Assembly: GCA_015494845.1 (NCBI GenBank)
Contig: WGAL01000216.1
Coordinates: 1 to 5,702 of the forward strand
Direction: 5' to 3'
Source of the DNA: Melioribacteraceae bacterium
Lineage (GTDB): Bacteria > Bacteroidota > Ignavibacteria > Ignavibacteriales > Melioribacteraceae
Length of the DNA: 5,702 nt
This document shows positions 1 to 5,702 of the stretch, in pieces. The translations under genes were made by a program, and so were the position numbers. The stretch's first letter is position 1. Each line of letters opens with the position of its first letter. The notes under the pieces are model-generated. The model saw nothing but the letters and a program-made list of their open reading frames with translations, was not told where the DNA came from and made no database searches.

Positions 1-830
1 TTTTCGAGGTAAAAAACCGTCCGGCTTTCAATCCGCTTATTTTGCACATCGCCGACAAAAAACAAATTCACGAAATCTCAACTTGCGAGAACCCGAAAAT
101 ATTTGAACTTGCCGAAAAATTTATGCCCGGGCCTTTGACTTTGGTTCTCCCTAAAAGAGAAAGCGTGCCGGATATCGTAACGTCGGGCAAACCAAGCGTT
201 GGAATTAGAATGCCGGCGAACGAAGTAGCGCAAAAATTTATCGCGGCGTGTGGCGTTCCGGTTGCCGCGCCGAGCGCGAATTCGTTTGGAATGCTAAGTC
301 CCACAACCGCCGAACACGTTGAAAAACAACTCGGCGACAAAATCGATTTCATTCTCGACGGCGGGAAAAGCGAAGTCGGCGTTGAATCGACGATAATCGA
401 ATATTCGGACGGAAAATTTTACCTGCTCAGATTCGGCGGCTTGCCTGTTGAGGAAATCGAAGCAGTTATCGGTGAAAAATTGGAATTGAAACAAAACAGC
501 GTTTCGCCAAATTCGCCTGGACAATTAAAATCGCACTATGCGCCGGAAATCCCGATTAAATTTATAAACGAAGTAAATCTTAACGAAATAAATCCAACCG
601 AAACCGGCTTGCTTGTTTTTCGCGAAAACTCTTACGGCGATAATTTCGCCTTAATCAAAACGCTTTCGCCAAGCGGCGATTTGCGCGAAGCCTCGGCTAA
701 CCTTTTCGCTTTTCTGCACGAGTTTGAAACTTCCGGCGTTAAAACAATTCTCGTCGAAAAAATTAACGCGCCGGGTCTCGGTCGCGCAATTGCCGACCGC
801 CTACAAAAAGCCGTAAACCGCTACAAATAG
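1..830 (+). CDS. L-threonylcarbamoyladenylate synthase, Sua5/YrdC/YwlC family (5' partial)
   Basis: This cytoplasmic enzyme makes threonylcarbamoyl-AMP from threonine, bicarbonate and ATP, the first step of the t6A37 modification of ANN-decoding tRNAs; TsaD with its partners then transfers the group. The frame is open from base 3, giving 275 visible residues, so the TTG at 42 is internal and the start lies outside, probably about 35 codons upstream. Visible YrdC-domain marks are KNRPAFNPLILH (residues 4-15, the K-x-R nucleotide/substrate site), PGPLT (42-46), VGIRMP (66-71), PSAN (90-93) and ESTI (128-131). A linker SPGQLKSHYAP (171-181) matches the Sua5 SPGMKYRHYAP-type loop that covers the active site. 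It is followed by a C-terminal Sua5 domain ending PGLGRAIADRLQKAV. This is therefore the long, two-domain Sua5 form, not the short TsaC. It ends with TAG, 30 bases before the transporter genes, and may be co-transcribed with them. The family call is firm. Confidence 0.95.
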   Translation, partial: FEVKNRPAFNPLILHIADKKQIHEISTCENPKIFELAEKFMPGPLTLVLPKRESVPDIVTSGKPSVGIRMPANEVAQKFIAACGVPVAAPSANSFGMLSPTTAEHVEKQLGDKIDFILDGGKSEVGVESTIIEYSDGKFYLLRFGGLPVEEIEAVIGEKLELKQNSVSPNSPGQLKSHYAPEIPIKFINEVNLNEINPTETGLLVFRENSYGDNFALIKTLSPSGDLREASANLFAFLHEFETSGVKTILVEKINAPGLGRAIADRLQKAVNRYK

Positions 831-860
831 TCTTCCCGCAAAATTTCGTATTTTTGAAAT

Positions 861-1970
861 ATGAATTCCGCGCGAAACAAAATAAAAAATCATTTCGTTG
901 GCATTGTTTTTTACGGCGTCGTTTTCGTCGCGCTTATTTTTCTTGCAGGAACGCAAAAAGAGGGAACAGATTTCAAAAACGTTCGCGAATTGCTTGGAAT
1001 CACGCAAACCGACATCGGCAACGAACTCGATATGGCGGTTCTTGAAGACGCGATAAAAATTTTTTACCCGCGCAAAACGGCGACTTCAATTCTTTCCGCA
1101 TTGAAAAAATACAAGGAAAAAGTTTTAACCTCGCGCGAAACAAAAAGCGGCAACGCGGAAAGTTCGTTAAACGCTAAACTAATCAAAACGATTTTGTTGC
1201 AAGCGGCGGCGTTTTTCGCTTATTTTCTTTTCATCGCTTTTGCGTTGTTCTATCTTTCCGAAAGTTTCGCTATTCTCAAATTTAAATCTCGCAACCGCGG
1301 AAAATATTCGGTTCTTGAAAAAACAATTGAATTATTTGACAAGGAATTTGAAAGAAAAATTTATCACAAAAAATTTCCTTACGCTAAAACGCTGAAAGTA
1401 TCTATTTACGGCGTCGCGAAGGCGCTGGCGGTTTTGATTTTGTTTTCGCCGGCATATTTAATCGGTTACGTTTTCAAATTCGATTACGGAAACGTAACGT
1501 TTCTCGCCTATGTTTTCCTCGTGATTTTCACAAACGGCTTACTCGCCACTTCCGTCAATAAATTCTACCGTTTGCTCGAAACAGAAAAATCGAAAGGTTA
1601 CGTTAAAACCGCTAAAATAAAAGGAGTTGATTTCGATTACAAAAACTCGGCAAACGTTACGCTTTTGCGGATTTTCTCGCCTCGCAAATATTTCGGTTCC
1701 CACGTTTTGAACCAAATTTACCGGAACGCGCATCGCCAATATTTATCGGCGTTTAAAGAGATTGTGCGCTTTCAAATTACCGGAATGATTATCGTCGAGC
1801 TTTCTCTGAATATTCAAAACGGATTTTTTTACGGAATGCTTAAAAGTCTGATGAACAAGCAATACGACGTTTTGCTCTTTGTTCTGATGTTGATTTTCTT
1901 TGCAGTGAAGTTCGCCGACGTAATCGCCGATTATTTTTTCGCAAAAGAGAACGCGAAGTATGAGAATTAA
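861..1970 (+). CDS. ABC transporter permease, divergent DppB-like subunit
   Basis: An integral inner-membrane protein of 369 residues, likely one half of the channel of a peptide/nickel-class importer. Likely helices are at about 12-30, 108-138, 184-206, 210-233, 303-325 and 335-360, with a roughly 78-residue soluble segment after the first helix, as in DppB. Two stretches support the DppB relationship. GYVKTAKIKGVD (246-257) resembles the DYVrtARAKGl EAA loop that docks on the ATPase. The tail VELSLNIQNGFFYG...QYDVLLF...FADVIADYFF (312-360) resembles the DppB end vEtvF..PGlG...rDypv...NLLvDllY. Unlike usual DppB proteins, it has a charged cytoplasmic stretch at about 140-180 and extra residues at about 258-300 between the EAA-like loop and helix 5. 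The ATG is fixed by an in-frame TGA at 855-857; no Shine-Dalgarno sequence is visible in front. Its last 11 bases overlap the next gene. The permease class is fairly sure; the substrate is unknown. Confidence 0.8.
   Translation: MNSARNKIKNHFVGIVFYGVVFVALIFLAGTQKEGTDFKNVRELLGITQTDIGNELDMAVLEDAIKIFYPRKTATSILSALKKYKEKVLTSRETKSGNAESSLNAKLIKTILLQAAAFFAYFLFIAFALFYLSESFAILKFKSRNRGKYSVLEKTIELFDKEFERKIYHKKFPYAKTLKVSIYGVAKALAVLILFSPAYLIGYVFKFDYGNVTFLAYVFLVIFTNGLLATSVNKFYRLLETEKSKGYVKTAKIKGVDFDYKNSANVTLLRIFSPRKYFGSHVLNQIYRNAHRQYLSAFKEIVRFQITGMIIVELSLNIQNGFFYGMLKSLMNKQYDVLLFVLMLIFFAVKFADVIADYFFAKENAKYEN
1960..1970 (+). other. permease-permease gene overlap, likely translational coupling
   Basis: The ATG of the DppC-like gene (1960-1962) lies inside the last codons of the DppB-like gene, whose TAA is at 1968-1970. 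The overlap, with no good ribosome-binding site of its own, suggests that ribosomes finishing the first permease start the second, keeping the two subunits at similar levels. The overlap is seen directly; the coupling is inferred. Confidence 0.55.
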
Positions 1971-2847
1971 AACGGCGCTAAATATCAACAATTCCAAATC
2001 GCTATTAAACAAAGTTCTTTCGCGCAAGGATTTGCGTTGGAGCGCGTTGTTCGTTCTCGGACTTTTGTTTTTCATAATTTGGAACGCGATATTTCTGAAC
2101 GACGCGGCGTTTTCAAAATGGCTTTCGGCAATTGCGCAAACTTACTTACTCGGACTTCTGTCGGTTATTCTTTCGCTTTCTTTCGGTTGGATTTTCGCGC
2201 TCGGCGAAGAATTGCTTTTTTCAGAAAATAAATTTCTCAACGCGGGATTTTATTTGTTTATCGATTTGTTAAAATCAATTCCGCAAATCGTGATTATTTT
2301 GCTCGGCTACATTCCGCTGTTTTTCTATTTTGATAACTCGCCGCTTGTCCAAACGCTTTGGCTCGCGTTTGTTTTGGCGCTTTCCTTTGCAAACGACGTT
2401 TACGAGGAAATTTCCAATCGAATTGCCGTGAGCAAAAATTACGGATTTTACAACGCGATGCTTGCGCTCGGAATTAAAGAATCGAGAATAATTAATCGCG
2501 ACGTACTTTTGCTGAACAGCGCGCCTTATTTAATTAACCGCGCGGTCGTTATTTTTGCGTCGTCCGTGTTTTTGCTTACAAGCGCGGATTTTATCGTATC
2601 CGTCGGGCTCGCGCCGCAATTGACTTTAAGCGGACTTCCCGCCACGCTCGGCAACATTCTCGCAACCGCAACGTCGAAAGAAGACATTCTCGCAATCCGC
2701 GAAATTTTTGCCGACCCGCTTTATTTGAAAGAACTCTTGACCACGCATCTGCAAGGAATTTCGGCGGCGTTTGCACTTGTTTTCACTTTGATTTCCGCGT
2801 ACGAAATTTCGAACGGACTTGTTGAACGAAAGAAATTAAACGCTTAG
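1960..2847 (+). CDS. ABC transporter permease, divergent DppC-like subunit
   Basis: A second inner-membrane permease of 295 residues, presumed to pair with the preceding one. Predicted helices are at about 29-47, 61-83, 96-124, 131-148, 193-215 and 264-286. The EAA loop is clear: YGFYNAMLALGIKESRIINR (161-180) matches the DppC pattern fveAArALGas..rIifRH, which contacts the ATPase. SVGLAPQLTLSGLPATLGNIL (214-234) corresponds to the DppC stretch fLGLGvqpp.psWGnmL, in the external loop between helices 5 and 6. What is missing is the usual segment after the first helix containing H-LGTDxxGRDxxSR: only about 15 residues separate helices 1 and 2. The ATG overlaps the previous stop by 11 bases, which favours translational coupling; AAGAGA at 1944-1949 is at best a weak ribosome-binding site. 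It ends in TAG, 8 bases before the ATPase. Binding-protein-dependent transport permease is a firm call, the DppC-like subclass is likely, and the substrate is unknown. Confidence 0.85.
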   Translation: MRIKTALNINNSKSLLNKVLSRKDLRWSALFVLGLLFFIIWNAIFLNDAAFSKWLSAIAQTYLLGLLSVILSLSFGWIFALGEELLFSENKFLNAGFYLFIDLLKSIPQIVIILLGYIPLFFYFDNSPLVQTLWLAFVLALSFANDVYEEISNRIAVSKNYGFYNAMLALGIKESRIINRDVLLLNSAPYLINRAVVIFASSVFLLTSADFIVSVGLAPQLTLSGLPATLGNILATATSKEDILAIREIFADPLYLKELLTTHLQGISAAFALVFTLISAYEISNGLVERKKLNA

Positions 2848-2855
2848 ACGAACCG

Positions 2856-4304
2856 GTGAAATTTTCAGTTGAAATATTGCTCGACGATTTACGAAAGATT
2901 GAAATCCGCAATCTCGAATTTGAGAACGGCAAAATCAACTTTGTGTTCGGCGAATCCGGCGTTGGGAAAACCTTGATTTCGCAAGCGGCGCTCGGCTTGC
3001 TCGACGAAAAACAATTCAAAATAAAAATCAACGGCGAAACTTATTCGCAATATTTGTCCGCGCTCGGCGTTTCGGAAATGATAAAAAGAAGTTTTTACGT
3101 TTTTCAAGAACCTTCGGCGCATCTTTCGCCCGTTATGAAAATTTCGGAACAGTTAAACGAAGGGAAAATAAAAGAGCCGCAAGAGAAAGCGCAAATAGCG
3201 AAAAATATTTTTCCGCATTTAACGAAAAAAGAAATAAACCGGTTGTTCGACGTTTATCCGGAACCTTATCGCCCGAGCGGAGGCGAAAAGCAACGCGTTC
3301 TTAATTTAATGGCGTTTTTCGCAATGGATAAACTTTCCTTTTCGACCGCGTGGAATTCGCTTTTCGTTTTCGACGAACCGACCGGGCATCTCGACGTTCC
3401 TCTGCGCAACGCCGTTCTTTCGGAACTTGTCCGCATTTTCGTTAAAGACAAGCCGACAGTCGTTTTCATTACGCACGATTATTCAATCGTCTCTTTCATC
3501 GGCGGGAAATTTCCCGATTTAAAAGATTTTTTCAATTACTCGGAAATTTACGCGGACGGCGAAACTTTGGCGCAACGGAAATTTTTGCCGGACGAATATC
3601 TCAAATGGATTTCCTCAGTAGAACTGTTAAAAACAAAGCCGCGCAAAACGGTTCTGAAAATAAAAAAAAGGATTGAAGTTTACGGCAAAACGCTCGCCTT
3701 CCTCAATGAAAACAAGACGGAAACCGACGCGGTTCTCAGAGAAGGCGAAATTATTTACGTAAAAGCGCCGAGCGGAACGGGCAAAACGACTTTGGCTAAA
3801 ATTTTGCTCGGACTCGAAAGCGCGAACTTCGAAGCGGAAATTGACGGAATAAAGTTGAACGGCAAAACTTCGACGCGCGTTTACAAAAAATTAATTTACG
3901 GAAAACGCCTTGCAATCGCGTTCCAGCACGCGGACGAAGCGCTGAACCAAAACGCGACCGTGCGTGAAATCTTCGAAGCCCTTGAAAATATTGACTCTGG
4001 AAGTTTGCGGAAATCGTTTGAACTTCTTTTCGGCGAACCGCTCGAAAATTTTTCGGGAAAGAAAATCAAAAATTTAAGCGGCGGACAAAAGCAAAAGATA
4101 AACGTTCTGCGCGCGCTTTCGGTAAACGCAAAAGTTACGATACTCGACGAACCGTTAAACGGAATGGATTTGGAAAGCGTTAAGCGAACGATTCTGCTTC
4201 TGCAAAATCACATTAAAAACGGCAATTCAATAATTTTGATTTCGCACAACGAAGACGTTTTCGATAAAATCATTCCCAACAAAATTTATTTAAAAGAAGT
4301 TTAA
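2856..4304 (+). CDS. fused two-domain ABC transporter ATPase, DppD-DppF/GsiA-like
   Basis: A 482-residue cytoplasmic protein with two ABC nucleotide-binding domains in one chain, which would power the two permeases. Domain 1 has Walker A GESGVGKT (32-39), Q-loop FQEP (83-86), signature PSGGEKQR (140-147), Walker B with DEP (173-175), D-loop GHLD (177-180) and switch histidine ITHD (205-208). Domain 2 has Walker A APSGTGKT (304-311), Q-loop FQH (356-358), signature LSGGQKQK (407-414), Walker B ILDEP (429-433) and ISHN (462-465). Both catalytic glutamates (174, 432) and both switch histidines are present, so both sites look active. FQEPSAHLSPVMKISEQL after Walker A 1 and ALNQNATVREIFEAL in domain 2 are the Dpp/Opp-type FQdP..sLnP..ti.e pattern, hence a DppD-DppF fusion as in GsiA or YejF. 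It is shorter than those proteins, and I see no typical HPYT-containing C-terminal extension. The start is GTG: an in-frame TGA at 2823-2825 and the lack of other start codons leave it as the only suitable one. No Shine-Dalgarno sequence is visible. Confidence 0.92.
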   Translation: MKFSVEILLDDLRKIEIRNLEFENGKINFVFGESGVGKTLISQAALGLLDEKQFKIKINGETYSQYLSALGVSEMIKRSFYVFQEPSAHLSPVMKISEQLNEGKIKEPQEKAQIAKNIFPHLTKKEINRLFDVYPEPYRPSGGEKQRVLNLMAFFAMDKLSFSTAWNSLFVFDEPTGHLDVPLRNAVLSELVRIFVKDKPTVVFITHDYSIVSFIGGKFPDLKDFFNYSEIYADGETLAQRKFLPDEYLKWISSVELLKTKPRKTVLKIKKRIEVYGKTLAFLNENKTETDAVLREGEIIYVKAPSGTGKTTLAKILLGLESANFEAEIDGIKLNGKTSTRVYKKLIYGKRLAIAFQHADEALNQNATVREIFEALENIDSGSLRKSFELLFGEPLENFSGKKIKNLSGGQKQKINVLRALSVNAKVTILDEPLNGMDLESVKRTILLLQNHIKNGNSIILISHNEDVFDKIIPNKIYLKEV

Positions 4305-4315
4305 GCCCCGTAAAA

Positions 4316-5702
4316 TCAGTAACCTGTGGCAATATCGACGACAATTTCATCTTGAACTTCCCGCCAATATTCCGCGCCGAGTTTTGTGAAATTAATTAGA
4401 ATTGAGAGAATTACGTTCTTTCCGCTTTGCGTCGTAAAATAACCGGAAAGCGCGGAAACGCCGTTCAACGTGCCGGTTTTTCCGTGAAAATTATTTTTCA
4501 GTCCGAAACCGCTCAACCGCTCTTCCAAAGTGCCGTCAACGCCGGCGGCGGCAAGCGAAGAATAAAACGCGTTGAAAATTTCCTCGTCGTCATAAACGGC
4601 GGAAAGCAAATCGGTAACCGCTTTTGCGGTGAGTTTGTCGTGTCTCGAAATCCCCGAACCGTCGAGAATTTCAATGCCTTTTGCGTCTATGCGTTTTTTT
4701 TCGAGATACGAGTAAATCGCTTGAATTGCGTAAAACGAATTTCCTTGGCAACCGCAATATTCCGCGCCGAGCGTTTTGAAAAGCATTTCGGCGAGAAAAT
4801 TATCGCTTTCCTTGTTCGCTTTTTCCACGACGTTTTCCAATCTCGTTTTTACCGAGAACAATTCCGTCTCTTTTCCGCTTGCCTTTCCTTCGGCGGGCGA
4901 ACCGGTAATTTTAATTCCGAGACGCGAAAGTTTTTCGTACAAAAGATTTGCGGTAAACAGCGGCGGATTATCGACAAACGCGTAGTATGAATAGGGATAG
5001 CGTCTTTTTCTGATTTTGCCGCTTATTTTAACATTAATTTGTTTTGGCTCGGTCGTTAGTTTTAATTTTGGAATCGAATAACGGCGCGTAGTTTTCGCGC
5101 TGAAATCCGTTTCGTAAAAATCCGACGCGGGTAAATACTGAATCGAAAAACCGCTTTCGGAATTTTTGTTAGGAATGAAAGTTACCCGGACTTCATTTCT
5201 GTTCAATACAATCGCGGAAACCGGCGGCGTTGTTACGTTTGCGCGCTCGTGTTTTACCCAATGTTCGCGGTAGTAATTTTTATCGAAATAAGAATCGTCG
5301 CCGACGATATTCCCGTTAATTTCCCTAACGCCGGATTGATAAATTAACTTCGCGAGCGTGTCCAAATCGGAATCAGTGAAGAACGGATTGCCGAAACCCT
5401 TGATAATTAAGTCGCAATTTAACTTGCCCTTGCGCGGAAGTTCGCGCGCCAATATTTTCAGACTGAGCGGAAAGTTTTTCCCGAACAAATCCAAAATTGA
5501 CGCGGTTGTAAATAGCTTCATTGTTGATGCGGGAGTAAGCGGCAAATTAGCGTTTTTTGAGTAGATTGTTTTTTTCGTATCGGCGTCAAGCGCGACAATG
5601 CCGATTTTTTTAATTCCGGTTTGGAAATTGATTACTGAATCGATTTTTGCACGGAGAGAAGTTTGTGGAAAAACGTTGCCAAAAATAAATATTAATACAA
5701 AA
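4316..5702 (-). CDS. dacB: D-alanyl-D-alanine carboxypeptidase/endopeptidase, PBP4 (DacB) family, peptidase S13 (5' partial)
   Basis: An exported serine peptidase that trims the terminal D-Ala from peptidoglycan stem peptides and, in PBP4 relatives, cuts D-Ala-mDAP cross-links. The frame is open to the right edge, giving 461 visible residues; the TTG at 5545 is internal. Upstream of it the visible chain starts with a hydrophobic stretch (FVLIFIFGNVFPQTSL), the body of a signal peptide, so the true start is probably only a few codons outside. GIVALDADTKKTIYSKNANL then leads into the SxxK motif PASTMK (STMK at 5516-5527). The other active-site motifs are SDN (4799-4807) and KTG (4472-4480), plus the family stretch ILDGSGISRHDKLT. 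The spacing from SxxK serine to SxN serine is 240 residues, as expected for PBP4 proteins with the extra domains inserted in the penicillin-binding fold, so the enzyme looks complete and active. It stops at TGA, 11 bases from the opposing ATPase stop. The promoter lies outside the window. Confidence 0.95.
   Translation of the reverse strand, partial: FVLIFIFGNVFPQTSLRAKIDSVINFQTGIKKIGIVALDADTKKTIYSKNANLPLTPASTMKLFTTASILDLFGKNFPLSLKILARELPRKGKLNCDLIIKGFGNPFFTDSDLDTLAKLIYQSGVREINGNIVGDDSYFDKNYYREHWVKHERANVTTPPVSAIVLNRNEVRVTFIPNKNSESGFSIQYLPASDFYETDFSAKTTRRYSIPKLKLTTEPKQINVKISGKIRKRRYPYSYYAFVDNPPLFTANLLYEKLSRLGIKITGSPAEGKASGKETELFSVKTRLENVVEKANKESDNFLAEMLFKTLGAEYCGCQGNSFYAIQAIYSYLEKKRIDAKGIEILDGSGISRHDKLTAKAVTDLLSAVYDDEEIFNAFYSSLAAAGVDGTLEERLSGFGLKNNFHGKTGTLNGVSALSGYFTTQSGKNVILSILINFTKLGAEYWREVQDEIVVDIATGY

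Noticed and set aside
42..830. TTG at 42 as the start of the Sua5 gene
   Set aside because: The frame is open to the window edge and the codons before it encode the conserved K-x-R...NPL segment of the YrdC domain, so the TTG is an internal leucine.
831..860. Possible promoter or terminator between the Sua5 gene and the transporter operon
   Set aside because: The 30 bases hold no stem-loop and no convincing -35/-10 pair; they are AT-rich like the rest of the window, so neither can be claimed.
1743..2075. Open - strand frame of 110 codons across the junction of the two permeases
   Set aside because: It is antisense to two supported membrane-protein genes and shows no motif or plausible start signal.
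4365..4771. Direct repeat CAATATTCCGCGCCGAG at 4365-4381 and 4755-4771
   Set aside because: Both copies lie inside dacB and encode the same short residue run (LGAEY) in two separate parts of the protein, about 390 bases apart; the flanks diverge at once, so it looks like chance plus codon bias and not a mobile or regulatory repeat.
4427..4990. Open + strand frame of 187 codons inside the dacB region
   Set aside because: It is wholly antisense to the clearly conserved PBP4 gene, covers its SDN and KTG motifs, and its translation is rich in Arg and Phe with no recognisable domain; a mirror of the real gene's codon use.
4316..5545. TTG at 5545 (complement) as the start of the dacB gene
   Set aside because: It would place the SxxK motif at residue 7 and remove the signal peptide; the frame continues upstream with a conserved PBP4 N-terminal stretch and a hydrophobic leader up to the window edge.

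Overview
The window carries five protein-coding genes packed almost end to end, in a moderately AT-rich bacterial genome that uses standard stop codons (TAG, TAA, TGA). Four genes lie on the + strand: the 3' part of an L-threonylcarbamoyladenylate synthase (Sua5/TsaC type), two ABC-transporter permeases and one fused double ABC ATPase. A fifth gene on the - strand converges on them and encodes a PBP4/DacB-type D-alanyl-D-alanine carboxypeptidase/endopeptidase that runs off the right edge. I see no tRNA, rRNA, CRISPR array, insertion sequence, attachment site or convincing rho-independent terminator, and no non-coding gap longer than 30 bases.

Layout. Bases 1-830: t6A tRNA-modification enzyme, N-terminus outside the window. 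Bases 861-4304: a three-gene transporter operon made of a DppB-like permease, a DppC-like permease overlapping it by 11 bases, and after 8 bases a two-domain ATPase that looks like a DppD-DppF fusion. Bases 4316-5702: dacB-like gene in the opposite orientation. The facing stop codons are 11 bases apart.

How the genes work together. The two permeases and the fused ATPase supply two membrane subunits and two nucleotide-binding domains, a complete ABC importer core of the peptide/nickel (PepT/Dpp-Opp) class. It is strongly diverged. The DppC-like subunit has a much shortened region after its first helix, the DppB-like subunit has extra cytoplasmic segments, and no solute-binding protein is encoded in the window. 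The Sua5 enzyme is probably just an upstream neighbour, possibly co-transcribed across a 30-base gap. The DacB-like protein is an exported peptidoglycan hydrolase; a link between it and the transporter (for example uptake of cell-wall peptides) is only a guess from position.

Organism. The full-length PBP4-type enzyme with a signal peptide shows a peptidoglycan-containing bacterium. The starts have no clear Shine-Dalgarno sequences, as in lineages such as Bacteroidota and some relatives. The sequence alone does not let me name the phylum; a Fibrobacterota-like or other diderm gut or anaerobe lineage is an impression, not a result.
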